DNA from: Paralvinella palmiformis
Lineage: Eukaryota; Annelida; Polychaeta; Terebellida; Alvinellidae
Length of the DNA stretch: 64,000 nt
Direction: 5' to 3'
Assembly: GCA_025642065.1 (NCBI GenBank)
Contig: JAODUP010001134.1
Coordinates: 227,001-291,000 of the forward strand
Position 1 is the stretch's first letter; each line of letters opens with the position of its first letter. The translations under genes and the position numbers were made by a program. Under the pieces are notes generated by a model. The model saw only the letters and a program-made list of their open reading frames with translations, made no database searches and was not told the DNA's origin. This document shows positions 41,147-53,140 of the stretch, one piece after another.

Positions 41147-41675
41147 CAATGGAAAGCAATGAGAAATACACTTACAAATATATAAATAACAGTGATGTAT
41201 AATTGATGTATAACTGATAGGCCCCCGTATATAATATAAGAAAACTGCAAATTAAACATATTGAACACGATACTGCAATGCTTATAAGTGCATTTATTAT
41301 AGCTGTAATAGGTACCGGCAGCGTTTAAACCGCGGACATAAATAATTACTTTTGTATTATGTATATAGAAATATGCATGAATTAAATATGTCGATGATAT
41401 TCGTCACATATCTTCTCACTAGTGAGATAATTAAAACTTAATTTATTTAGCAGGAACACTTTTAAAGGTAGGTCATATTCAACTTGCAAAATAAATAATA
41501 ATTTTAATAAATAATATTTTGTCTACCTAGCCATCAGGTGTAGAAAAAATCACTTTAAATCAATAACAATAATATTTATCACACATATCCTACTAGATCA
41601 ACAAGTTACAATAACGCTCTTCCCTGGTAATCGATAATAGTTCAACATGTAAAATATTGAACAATTGAACTTTGT

Positions 41676-41798
41676 CATTGCAAATGATAGGCAATCAGCT
41701 CATAATAATATAGCAATCAGAAATATAACACCTATTTAATGATAGACAATCAGCTCACAATAATATAGCAACCAGAAGTATAACACCTATTTGAATGT
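41676..41798 (-). repeat. 59-60-bp tandem duplication downstream of orphan exon D
   Basis: AATAGGTGTTATA(C/T)TTCTG then TTGCTATATTATT and GAGCTGATTG occurs twice in a row (read on the minus strand). A single version is present downstream of the gene B stop codon. Confidence 0.75.
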
Positions 41799-41987
41799 TT
41801 ACCTGGATGTCAGCCTACACAAACAATAATTCCTGAGTTCTGGACGTGTCGCTAAAAAACAATATGGCTGACTGCCATAAGGATTGATAAGACTGAAATC
41901 ACCATTAAGGTTTAGCACATTACTGATTACATCAAAGTTGAAATTTACCGCAAACAAAGCATTATCTGGAGACGTTTCTATGGTGAG
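41799..41987 (-). pseudogene. orphan terminal exon of a DUF229 gene (copy D)
   Basis: Minus-strand, 189 nt, exactly the length of exon 8 in genes A and B, with an intact acceptor (TTTTATTTTGCAG ending at 41988) and stop TAA. It reads LTIETSPDNALFAVNFNFDV, then INPYGSQPYC and RPELRNYCLCR. It is much closer to gene B exon 8 than gene A is; about 60 bp of the preceding intron and ~100 bp after the stop also match B. No exon 7 or earlier exon was found on the minus strand up to gene B (43.7 kb, opposite strand). So it is either an orphan left by rearrangement or the far 3' end of copy C. Confidence 0.82.
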
Positions 41988-42142
41988 CTGCAAAATAAAA
42001 GGGAAAGAAATCCAATTAATTATTTGGCCAAAGATCATTTACCGCAATACTGTGTATAAGTTAAGAAATTATATGTACACAGCGCGCGTGGTAGTCTAAA
42101 ATGCACAATGAAAATAATTTGTGTTTATGCGTCAACTGTCTA

Positions 42143-42290
42143 CTTTTGCACAAGGTGGACAAAATGGGCCGAGCGACCTCCAAAGATAATGAGGCGATGT
42201 CAAAGACGAAACAATCTTCAGATATCCCTACGCCGAGATTCGAACACGGGTGGTAGTGATCTCTGGTCCAACACGCTACCGGATATGGTT
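42143..42290 (-). mobile_element. SINE-2, copy f
   Basis: Plus-strand GGGCCGAGCGACCTCCAAAG, then CTTCAGATATCCCTACGCCG and GGTCCAACACGCTACCGG, which is the inverse of the SINE-2 body and head. Confidence 0.8.
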
Positions 42291-42299
42291 TAGGGAGTT

Positions 42300-43227
42300 T
42301 TCATTAAGGATACAGCACAACATATCTCTCTTTAATGTTGCCCAACAGCTCTACAACGTAAACGAAGCGTCCAGCCGTCGTCAAAATGTGGATTATTTAC
42401 TGTATTCTCCCCCCCAACCCCTTATGATACCATAGCTAGATCGTTAGTTACCCTGTAGAGAGGGGGGTTTATTTTTAAATTAGTCTAAAGCGCAGCCAGC
42501 GCTAGAACCGAAAAACGTCGGCTACACAACTATGAAAATAGGTCATCCTTATTTTCGACTACTCGGTGCTGTTTAATAAGTCATCCTTTTTTCGACTATA
42601 AGCTCTATAATATAATTAAGGTAAGTCTGATACGAAATAATTTGGTAAATTGTATCGCGTGTTACCATTACGGAACATCTAGTATTAGACACACGATGGT
42701 GGATAGGAATATGTACAGGGATAGGGGCGTAGATGGATCAGACAGAGGCCGGATAACATATCGACGAACTTATTAAGCTATTGGAAAGCTGAAAGAGACA
42801 TAAATGTATCGTTTGACTGAAATTCGCTGGTTTATTTGTAGGCTTGCCTGCGCAAACAACTTTCTAATGCTGTTTACCTGTTCAGTGCCGAAGACCTTGG
42901 TCTTCTGTCTGAAAAACATACTACTGTATCTAACTGCCAATTGCGGACGTTTACTAATTGATAATCTGTCACTGGTCAAACCCATAATTCCAGCTAAATA
43001 AGTGAAGGCATGAACGTTTAGTAGGACACCGGAAATGGTCTAAATTCAGGATTGAATCAGATTTGTTTTTGTGTTTTTGTGTTTTTCATAGTGGCCATAT
43101 GTCTCTAGTGTTACTAGCGTCTAGGATGAACAAATCACTCACTCACTCAATTAAGTTCCGCAAGTGAGTTAAGAGTTTCGATCTGTGCGGGTTAACAGTC
43201 CTCACGAGATTCGATTAATACTTTCTC

Positions 43228-43260
<33 letters not shown>

Positions 43261-43261
43261 T
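42300..43261. other. intergenic between orphan exon D and gene B
   Basis: No exon found on either strand despite the adjacent D exon. Contains a TTATTTTCGACTA repeat pair near 42548 and 42590 and an (AAT)n run at 43230. Confidence 0.45.
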
Positions 43262-43580
43262 ATGTGATATCTATATAGCGCCATTTTCAGCTAGAAACTG
43301 CTCTAAGGCGCTTTGCAATATTATTTACAATATTATTATCCCCGACTCAGACTTGTTTCCACCCAGCACATATCTCAACTCCCAAGGGAGCATACAGGGC
43401 GTGCTGCCATTATAGGCGCAAAGCGTTACTCAAACACATAGCCATCGCGTCCCCTCAGGTACTCTTTTTTATGGATGAGTAAACCAGTCGCCACGTGACG
43501 GCATTGCAGCTCACGATGCCTCGAACCCGCGACCGTTCGGCTAAGAGTCCTACGCTCTAACTAACTGCGATATCCGACTT
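43262..43580 (-). mobile_element. SINE-3, copy e
   Basis: Plus strand begins TGTGATATCTATATAGCGCC and ends TCGAACCCGCGACCGTTCGG, CTAAGAGTCC. Close to the copy at 18575-18895. It lies just upstream of the gene B acceptor. Confidence 0.85.
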
Positions 43581-43726
43581 AGTTCGACTAAACGTTGTTT
43601 ATCCGGATGGTCACCTTCATTTGTCGAAAACATCGTGTTGTTATCCGCTTCCGTGAAATGTGGCCAATACTCAAATATAGGAATTAATACTCGTTTTACT
43701 CTTTGACACAGGAACGTAAAATCAGA

Positions 43727-43930
43727 ATGCGGATGCTACCCATTAGACGCTATCCACTGACCTGTTTTAGGGCTTTTATCTTGTTGATACTTAGCGTCAT
43801 GGGTTACCATGTTCTGAGGTGGTTCAATGTGGAACGTGGATTTCATGTTACTATGCATTGTGATGAACAATTGTCTGAAAATGACTCCACAGGAAACTGT
43901 AAGTAAATTAACGTTTATGCTTGCGTCTAC

Positions 43931-44012
<82 letters not shown>

Positions 44013-44811
44013 GACGGTGATGATTGATGTTTTACATGGTAGGCTAAATGGGCTGAGCGACCTCCAAAGCTAATGAAGCGAAATCAAAGATGAAATAACC
44101 TTCAGATATCACTCATTCCGACATGCTCCATGTAACTCCATAATGACTCACCGACACCGTCGGTCCCAGTAACTACGTGTCATCTACGTATAACCGTCAT
44201 CTACTCCATAGAATAGGCTCAACACAAAGTTAGGGACATATTAGGTGCTGACCTCAATTTCAAGGGCGAATGCAAAGGACAACATGTGACGACTTTTAAT
44301 GGAAATAGCTAGAATTGTAACAATCTCAATTCTATTGATATTGGGAATTGAAAAATTCCGTCATCTTGATACTGGGAATTGAAATATTCGGTCGTTTTGA
44401 TATTGGTAATTGAAAGTTCTTAATTATCTTGATAATAGGACTAGATATATTGTCAGATCACTTTTGATTTAGGGGCAGGGCCATATTAACCCTTAGACCT
44501 TTATACACTACACTCCTCCATCTCGGTATTTTAATTCTCATTTCTTCATTACAGTTGGATTCCTATGACCAATTAGCTTGTCGCTATTATAGATAATTTT
44601 AATCACCATATAATCGGCGAAATGTGTTCAAGTGATGAATGACGTATATGTGAATATTTATGATTATGTGATTTTCAATGTCGATGTTAAGCGTGTACAT
44701 TTAGGCCCGTACACTAATACCTCTCATAAAACAAAACATCTGTGATTAATAATCACTTCATTCCACCATGATGGTGAATTTACTTTGTCCATATCTACAT
44801 GGATAAAGTAT

Positions 44812-44886
<75 letters not shown>

Positions 44887-47800
44887 TGATGTTTTATGGC
44901 CACGTTTATGCACATGGTAGGCTAAATCGGCCGAGCAACCTCCAAAGGTAATGAAGCGAAGCCAAAGATGCATGAAACAACCTTCAGATATGCCCACACC
45001 GATGTTCGAACACGGGGGTAGTGAGCTGTGGTCCAACACCCTACTGTTAGACCACATATGTGTGTGTGTGTGTGTGTGTGTCCACTTTTGACACTTAATT
45101 GAGACCACACTGGTCCCTGTTTGACTGAGTAAGGTGTATACTTCAGATTCTGTCGCCGATGAAGAAGAACAAATCTGCAAGATACTAAAGCTCAGCCTCG
45201 ACGATGAAAGGTTTAGCAGCGAGTTCAAAATTTTACCGAAACTTGTTTGTTCAGGACGCAGTTTATTCAGCATTCGGGATTCAAATTTACGGATAAACAT
45301 GGCCGCACTGGACAAAAAAAGGCTGACGCACTGCGTCTGTGGTGCTATTGAGAGGATAGACCATTGGAATGTCACATATTCTAAGCCGGTTATAATACAC
45401 GGCAATTTTGAGACGAAAGTGGACGCTGAAATCTTCCGCATCCAGTGTTTTATGGGAGATGACCAAGCTAATGGCAGACAACACAGAATGACTAGGTCAA
45501 ACGACGTTCGGAAAGATGACGAAGATGTTATTCGACCGCTGAACATTACAGATAATTATGAATGGAACGGTGTCAAACCAGATTTCGATCAGATATTTGC
45601 TCAGATTATACCAACCCGGGATCTTCTGGAGCGATGTTCCCGAACAAAGCCGTTCGTAAACTCTACACAGATGAACGTGTTAATATACGGCATAGATTCC
45701 ATGTCTCACGTATCGTGGAGGAAGATACTGCCAAAATCATACACTTATTTGAAGAATACTCTCAAATCAGTTATCTTGGATGGTTATAATATACTTGGAG
45801 ATGGTACTGCGGCAGCTTTGATACCAATGCTAACAGGTAAAGTACCCGTAGAACCCATGTCTGTGTATGTGTTTACGCGTGTGTGTGTGTGTGTGTGTGT
45901 TATTACTGTTATTATGAGAAGCATTTGTTTTGTATTAGCATACGCTCACTGTTTTACGCTATATTAGTTATTCTATTATGAAAAATAACACTAAACTTCA
46001 ACATCATGCAATTCGTCTCCTGGACGAATCCGGTTGTATACACACTGTAATTCAGCCTTTCAATTTAATCATCAAATTCAAAATATTCAAGCCATAAGTC
46101 TAATATCCCCCATTTTTAACGGTCGTAGACATACTTCAGAAGGAAATTTCAACATTAGGTATATACATACACACGCGCATGATGGTGGTGGATGGAAATT
46201 TTGAAATAATAGTTTTTCTTCAAAAAGAACCTTTGATGTTTCCTCCAGTTATGTCAAGCCCACTAACGTTTGTTCTATTACTTGTAGCACTTGTAGCCAT
46301 TAGATGTACACAAATGCATTGTTTCACATTCCCGAATAAGCCCGTGTCGCGTATTGATCGCTTCAATATCTGTTTCCACTCCAGCAGCAACTAGCAACAC
46401 AGCGCTTTGTAATAGTGGTCGTAAACATTCCGCACGTTAAATCTGATACGTAATATATAAAAAAGTTTTTTTATTCAAATCATTTCAGTCAAAACCAAAA
46501 TAACCATTACACTTCAGTGCAACAAACGTGGATTTTACACTTGTTATTTTTGTTTCAGGCAGAACGATAAAAGAGCTGCCCGAAGTGAGAAGAAATAAAC
46601 CGGGAACCCATCATGTTGACGTTTATCCACTTATCTGGAAAGATTTCACGGACAATGGCTACGTCACTCTGTTTGGCGAGGATTTGCCAGAAATATCACT
46701 TTTCTCTTTACGATTTAACGGCTTTGACAAGGTCCCAGTTGATCATTATATGAGGCCGTTTTGGTTGGCAGTCCAGAAGTCAACAATCCGGAAGCGCAGT
46801 GGAAAGTATTGCATTGGCGCAAAAGCGAAACACCTATACACCTTGGACTACGTGAAGGAGTTTTTCGAGAAGTATCAGCGAGTTCCGAAGTTTGCGTTTG
46901 GTTTCCATACGCAGTTGTCACATGCCGTTACCTATCCGGTTCAGCATATTGGTAAGATCATTGTTCGTCATCGGGTGAGTACGACGAATCCTACCACTGC
47001 CATCGTGAGGATCACTTTCATCTGCACCGCACTAATGAACACCACCATCCGCGACACCACCAGCGCCACTGTTACAGTGGTTCTCATCATCAACATTATT
47101 ATTATCATCATCATCATCATCAGCATCATCATCATCATCATGACCAACACCATTTAAAAAACCCCATTGTTATAAATCGCTGAACAACTATTAATTCTCG
47201 ATTCACAAAGAAAGCTTCCAAAGTTTGACTTAGCCATGGATACATAAGTAAATGAAGATACGGCAGAATATGTCGGTTATTTCGGAAATACAATCCTTCG
47301 TTTAAACCGAAGCCATTTTATCGATCTTTCCCCCTATATTTACGAACATAATCAGATTGCATTATTAACCATAAGCTAAACAAAAATCTTTGTTAGGTAA
47401 ACAGTTGACTTTCTGTTTTGCAGATCAGGATCTAAAAGACTTCCTGCATTATCTCCAATCAGCGGGTCATCTCGAAAACACATTGCTGATTGTCATGGCA
47501 GATCATGGTCCTCGATTTGCTAAGCGCTCTAACTCCACCGTGGGCAGATTAGAGGAACGACTTCCCATGATGTCCTTGACCTTCCCTGAGAGATTCAAAG
47601 TGAGAATGGCTTTTAATCAATAATCTCTTTTATTTAGAGATCAAAATTTTTCTTGGTTGATAATGAATTTTTTTTTATTTCTTAAATTACTCGCTAAAAG
47701 ACTTCAATTAATGATAGCTTAAATATGTTGATCTTTGCTGGATGGTGAACGAGTGAATGACTGGGTGAATAAATGAGTGAGTGGGTGAATCTTGAGTGAG

Positions 47801-48688
47801 TGAGTTAGTTAGTCAGTGAGTCAGCCAGTTAGTGAGTGAGTGAGTGAGTGAGTGAGTGAGTGAGTGAGTGAGTGAGTGAGTGAGTGGTGGTGAGTGAGTG
47901 AGTGAGTGGTGAGTGAGTGAGTGAGTGAGTGAGTGGTGGTGGTGAGTGAGTGAGTGAGTGAGTGAGTGAGTGAGTGAGTGAGTGAGTGAGTGAGTGAGTG
48001 AGTGAGTGAGTGAGTGATTCAGTCAGATAATCAGTCAGTCAGCCAGCCAGCCAGCCAGCCAGCCAATCAGTCAGTCAGTATATCAATCTGCCAATCAGAG
48101 TCTGTTAATTCATCATTCAATCAGCCATTCAGTCAGCCTGTTGATCAGTTCATTGTTCAATGGCTCACTTACTCACTAACTCACTTACTCACTCATTCGC
48201 TCACTCACTCGATTAATCAATCAATCTGTCAATCAATTAATAATTTAATGTGATGTTTTGATATTTTGTCACAGACTCAACATCCAAAACTAGTTAAGAA
48301 TTTGTTAAAGAACAGAATACGCCTCACGACACCTTTTGATATATATGAGACATTACAAAGTGTGTTAAACATATACAACGCTGAGAAGCCCGTGAAGCCA
48401 TCAGATCGTGGCATTAGCTTGTTGAATGTCATACCAGCCAATAGGACGTGTAAATCAGCTGGCATTGAACTTCATTGGTGTACCTGTATGCAGTTTGAGG
48501 TGAGTTGTTAGTTATCATGTAGTAGTTATTTCTAAACAACTATGAAGGCACATTATATCGAGATAGAGAGAGGAGCGAGAGCAACAGATTAATTTGATAA
48601 ACGGATACTTCATTGAAACCGGCGTTAATAAAATTAGTTATCAAATTATGCTAAATTATGTTGCCTCGAACTTGAGTGAGGCTAAATT

Positions 48689-48741
<53 letters not shown>

Positions 48742-51311
48742 TAAGTTGGTTATAACGAAATTCAAGGGGACTGGGAATTAATTTCGTTATAATGGTACAT
48801 CGTTTTATTCCAGTTTTCAAATTGGTTACGAACGTATGAGCGAGTATTGGTGAAAATAACTCTGTTTATTAAGACACGTAGCAAATGTGTTTCAAGTCTC
48901 TGATTGGATGATGAACAGCAACAACTAATAACATCTTTTATTTCCACATTCTCCTTAATGATCTTACATTGATCGGTCTGTTCAGTTGTGACGTCACCCG
49001 ATTCGCCACTGATCAAACGGAACTGCATGTCGTAACGATGTTGGAATTCATAAATCCACCCATCACTACATTAACAAAAAATAATAATAACAAGTCACAT
49101 GACATATTCCTTTGCTCTTTCCTGGAGAATAGAACCAGAAATTGGAATGTTTGGGCCTCTGACATTTTTAAACCACATAAGCAATGCAGCTTCAACGTCA
49201 CTGTCTTCTCAAAGTATCCTTGTTCTTCAATCACATGGACAGTGTGCTGCACGGAACACTAATCTTTTGCAATTTGAGTCTTAGCTTAATTTTTTTTGTC
49301 AACTTCGTCAAGACCTAGGAACTTTGTTGTTCGGGGAGAATCCCCAGGCTGTCGCTTATTCGGCACAGCCTCTATGTTGGAGTGGTTGAGAAATCTCCCC
49401 CCCCCCCACCACTCACAGGGGAGCAGTACGGAAAGATGGAGCCGAAATACCCTGAGGGTGGTCACTGCCAGAGTGTTTACGTGCTAAGGTGGTTTTAATG
49501 TCCCCTTTTATTTTAAATAATTCAATGGGGACGGCAGCGCCATTTAACGTGGTCAGCCACCCACGATGTTGTGAGCCGATAAATTAATCTCTGGAAAAGT
49601 TTCGACCTCTTGTGGGGTTCGAACCTGTGACCGTTAGCACCAAGTGCCGGGTGCTTGACCGCTAGGACACCGGAGCTCACTATTTTTAATTAATGATAAA
49701 TAATTGTCTCTATTTAAACAGGCTGGGAAGCCAATCTAATGTTAACAGTTTATCATACGCCACAATACCCTTTGAAGTGAAGTGTGTCATATTGGTTGTT
49801 GCGTTTACGATTGAAATGATTACAACGGTCGTTGAACTGACTGACAATTGAAATTTGAAACATCGTATTTCGTTATAACCAGCGCGATTTATATTGATTT
49901 AATGCTGCTGAAACCGAAACTTCACTTCGTTTTAAGCAAGTTTTCGTTGTATAAATCATAAATTAACAAATGATAATGTTTGTTATGATAGCTAGTTATC
50001 ATACGATATTTTTCGTCTTTCTTCAGTCTTTGAATGCAACAGAACCCGAGGTTCAGCAAGCAGCGGAATATGCAGTAACTTACATCAACAAGTTGCTATA
50101 CGCTGTAAGAGATAAGTGTTTAGAATTAAAACTGAAAAAGATTTTTGGAGCCAGGAAAGCTTATCCCAACGAACAGGTTGGTTACTAAAACATAACCATT
50201 GTTCTTGAATAGTTAGCGTATTGGTTCATGGCTGTCTCATATTTAGTACAGCCAATGGGTAATTAGTCTATTCTCTACCTGTATAAACGGTGTTTGTCTT
50301 AGAAGGCAGTTATTTGATTGATGACCCTAGCCACAGTTGTAGCAGTTGGGATTCTCTGGAGACAAATGGTCTTTCTAAGCCTACATTTGACCTTTGTGCT
50401 TTCGACATTAGATCCGGTTATATATGAGAACTTTGGTATGATTATTCTGTGTTATTGGGCATTGAGTCTCTTGATTACATTTTTCTAATCCGATGACTCC
50501 AACAGATGAGGCATTGTATGAGGAGAATAGCAGTATTTGATACTTTTGTAGTGATAGTTGAAAAGATAAGCACTCGTTAACCTGGTCTATGTCTTCGTCA
50601 CAAAACCTTTTTATTGTTATATTCTTTATTGGGGGAAATACTATATACCATAAACATATGTTTGTAATAGAAAATAGATCAAATAACAGGCTTTTAGTGG
50701 AACTTTGTTTTTTGTTGTCAGGATATTTTAGTTCTATATTGGGCCATATATCTACACATTTCACAAGATTGTGGTCTAATTACTTAACTTCATGATCGTG
50801 AATAGGTAGCACACATACTTTAAATAGTCAAAGTTCCGGGATGTACCCACTTAAGCAATATTCGGATGCCTTTCAAAGTTAAATACATGTATAATAAAAC
50901 GAAATAGGTTATATAACCTATATTCGTCGGATACATTGACCTATACTTTATATATGTAACCCTGCTAATTACTGTTGAAATGTTCCATTTTAGTCATTGT
51001 TTTAGACAAACAAATCGGTCATTGTGAATATTTCATCAAAACTATCTAATTTGATGCGTCTTTGAAAACATTGTTATAAAAAAGATGTGCATTTATCAGC
51101 ATTTATTACTTTATTATTCAAGCCAGCCATATGATTAATCAATATGTTATCATATTCAGGTGTTAAAATACAAGCGAGGTCGTTATAACCCACATGCTAA
51201 AATTGTTCCTAAAACTGTGAAATCGGATATACTACACTACCAGGTAGATTTACATACGTATGTATGCGCGCACGTGTATGTGTCTGTTTTGTGAGTGCGT
51301 ATTTGTTATGT

Positions 51312-51387
<76 letters not shown>

Positions 51388-51653
51388 TCTTATTATTTTA
51401 TGCGAAAGTGGTAAAAGATGTTTCGCCAAATATATAATTGAATTTTATTCTTTATATTTTGCAGCTCACCATAGAAACGTCTCCAAATAATGCTTTATTT
51501 GAGGTAACTTTCAACCTTGATGTAATCAGTAATGTGCTAAGCCTTAATGGTGATTTCAGTCGTATCAATCCGTATGGCAGTCAGCCATATTGTATTTCGG
51601 AGACACATCCAGAGCTCAGGAAATATTGTTTGTGCAGAGAGATATCAGGGTAA
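43727..51653 (+). CDS. DUF229 family protein B (alkaline-phosphatase/sulfatase-like, type II membrane)
   Basis: Eight coding exons: 43727-43898, 45147-45836, 46559-46951, 47424-47599, 48275-48499, 50027-50176, 51160-51243 and 51465-51653 (TAA). They give 692 residues, with the same exon phases as gene A. The start chosen is the first ATG after the acceptor at 43711 (15 nt away, as in A). Residues ~10-33 (FRAFILLILSVMGYHVL) form a signal anchor. Signatures: NVLIYGIDSMSH (D241), GDGTAAALIPMLTG (T278), GEDLPEISLFSLRFNGFD, FGFHTQLSH, LLIVMADHGPRF (D445, H446), GRLEERLP, RLTTPFDIYETL, NRTCKSAGIELHWCTC and YCLCR near the end. Metal-dependent esterase chemistry is inferred from the fold; the substrate is unknown. 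Intron 1 holds two SINE-2 copies and a long (CA)n; intron 4 a (GAGT)n tract; intron 5 a SINE-1. It is flanked by minus-strand relatives D and C. Confidence 0.93.
43929..44010. repeat. (CA)n microsatellite in intron 1 of gene B
   Basis: About 75 bp of CA repeats starting ~30 bp after the exon 1 donor, ending with a short TA run. Confidence 0.95.
44019..44130 (-). mobile_element. SINE-2, partial copy g
   Basis: Plus-strand TTACATGGTAGGCTAAATGG, GCTGAGCGACCTCCAAAG and CCTTCAGATATCACTC match the inverse SINE-2 3' half. The head is missing. Confidence 0.75.
44819..44883. repeat. (TA)n microsatellite abutting a SINE-2 tail
   Basis: About 64 bp of TA repeats, directly at the 3' tail of the minus-strand SINE-2 copy h. 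Confidence 0.95.
44884..45054 (-). mobile_element. SINE-2, copy h
   Basis: Full-length inverse copy: GATTGATGTTTTATGGCCAC, then TGGTAGGCTAAATCGGCCGA and CGATGTTCGAACACGGGGG, ending GGTCCAACACCCTACTG. It is 92 bp before exon 2 of gene B. Confidence 0.85.
45857..46558 (+). other. intron 2 of gene B
   Basis: (TG)n at 45880-45900, then 45985-46130 with a worn LINE-like peptide (KLQHHAIRLLDESG). Open frames are otherwise unremarkable. Confidence 0.35.
47750..48060. repeat. (GAGT)n/(CAGT)n tetranucleotide tract in intron 4 of gene B
   Basis: Nearly 300 bp of GAGT with GGTG interruptions, then CAGT/CAGC and an ACTC-like return to 48210. Gene A intron 4 (24600-24700) has a short AATC/ATCA tract at the same place. 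Confidence 0.92.
48694..48739. repeat. (TA)n microsatellite in intron 5 of gene B
   Basis: About 45 bp of TA repeats. A GTTATAACGAAATT-type sequence follows it. Confidence 0.95.
49326..49680 (-). mobile_element. SINE-1, copy f (intron 5 of gene B)
   Basis: Full-length minus-strand copy: plus strand GTTCGGGGAGAATCCCCAGG to TTGACCGCTAGGACACCGGA, GCTCAC. Confidence 0.9.
51315..51384. repeat. (TA)n-(TG)n compound microsatellite in intron 7 of gene B
   Basis: About 24 bp of TA then about 45 bp of TG, 80 bp before exon 8. Confidence 0.95.
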
Positions 51654-52299
51654 ACATTCAAATAGCTGTCATATTTGTAACAACTATGCCATTGCTAGCT
51701 GATTGTCTATCAATTTGTCTTGTTTATGGCAATGAGAGATAGGGATATAGATTGATTGATTTCGTAGGAAATTAGTAATGGAAATATATGAACGAAGATA
51801 TGGCTGACGGAACATAAAGGAATATATTAAAGTTTATATTTGTATTCCATGGCCTGCTCGCCGTACTGGGGCTCCCAATTTGATCGATGATGGAATACCA
51901 CCCTACGACCAAGCTTGGATAAAGGCTAAAAGATTCCTATAGTATAGTACAAGACCCGCATTGACTTAGATAATATGTTGACTTAGAGATGAAAATAGTG
52001 TAGGCTTGAGCATTTTACAATGGAAGCATAGCAGGACAAGAAAGTCTGAATTTTGTTTGTGATGTGGAGTAATGTGGCTTTGGTGAGTAATGTTTTGAGT
52101 TTCTAATCTAATTATTCCATAACTTATGGAAATTGGATAGAGAGAGGTTACTCGCAAATGTCGAGCCACAGCAGTCTATTGCCAAAAGGGATGATGATAC
52201 TGTCTCACGAATTACCTGGTTATTATAATAATAAGTAAATAAGTCAGTGAAGCGCTATTGTAATTGTCTCATCTCATGGTAATGCATAAATACTATTGT

Positions 52300-52348
<49 letters not shown>

Positions 52349-52529
52349 TCTAAACTGTTTAGGCTCATAATATTCACAATGTTCACGAGTTTGGTTTAAT
52401 GGTGATTCAGGGCCATCCAGTAAGCTGAAGCAGGTACACACAATACGCACATCTCCTATTTCTTTCCAGATATTCATCGCCACATTTCCGACAATTCACG
52501 AAATATTATTGATAAGAAATAGTAATTAA
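51654..52529. other. 3' flank of gene B, no gene seen
   Basis: The first ~100 bp match the flank of orphan exon D. The rest is AT-rich, with (TA)n at 52302-52346. No clear AATAAA was found close to the stop. Confidence 0.45.
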
Positions 52530-52696
52530 CTGGTAGCGTGTTGGATCACAAATCACTACCACCCGACTTCGAATCTCGGCGTGGGCATACCTGAAGGGTG
52601 TTTTATGTTTTACTTCGCTTCATTACCTTTGGAGGTCGCTTGGTCCATTTAGCCTATCATGTGCACAAAAGTGGCCGTGAAACATCAATCATCATC

Positions 52697-52728
<32 letters not shown>

Positions 52729-52730
52729 CG
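52530..52730 (+). mobile_element. SINE-2, copy i, with (ATC)n tail
   Basis: TGGTAGCGTGTTGGATCACA, B box GACTTCGAATCTCGGCG, body GGGCATACCTGAAGGGTG and CCATTTAGCCTATCATGT, ending AAACATCAATC then a long ATCATCATC tail. Confidence 0.87.
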
Positions 52731-52904
52731 TACGTATGTAGTCCATGTTCATTACATCATAAACACTACATTTTCACTAGAGGATAGTTTGTTTTGTCAT
52801 TACAATTTCAGTTGATTAATACTTACTTGTCAATCAGCCCAATATCATTTAGTTGCTATATCATTTAATTTCCGATAACCAGACATTTATTAAATTAATA
52901 CCAA

Positions 52905-53140
52905 CGATTAAGCATTTATTCTCCATTAACAAAACTAAAATGAAATGATAGTTCACGAAAGAGTACATTATATGTAAATAGTATGCGAACATATTATATG
53001 TAAATAGTTTACATTTATAAAATGAATAATATTTGCCTATAATCAGTTTGGTAGTGTGTATATTCCCAAATAGATTTACATTTACTTTGTTTTCCGATCC
53101 AGTGTTGAAATATAGTGGTTTTAATATTACAATTTAGCAT
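52905..53140 (+). repeat. downstream block of gene B, inverted partner at 62860-63150
   Basis: AACAAAACTAAAATGAAATG then ATAGTTCACGAA, a TACATTATATGTAAATAGTA module, TGAATAATATTTGCCTATAA and AGATTTACATTTACTTTGTT all recur in the same order on the opposite strand downstream of copy C. The partner has extra copies of the TATTTACATATAATATGTTC module. Confidence 0.78.

Noticed and set aside
43703..43726. Earlier start for gene B before the ATG at 43727
   Set aside because: No ATG is present there: the frame begins with TTG and crosses the splice acceptor.
44758..45546. 262-codon minus-strand frame
   Set aside because: It is antisense to exon 2 of gene B and continues through a SINE and a (TA)n run.
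47820..48015. CRISPR-like regular repeats
   Set aside because: Simple tetranucleotide microsatellite in an intron, with no unique spacers; the genome is animal.
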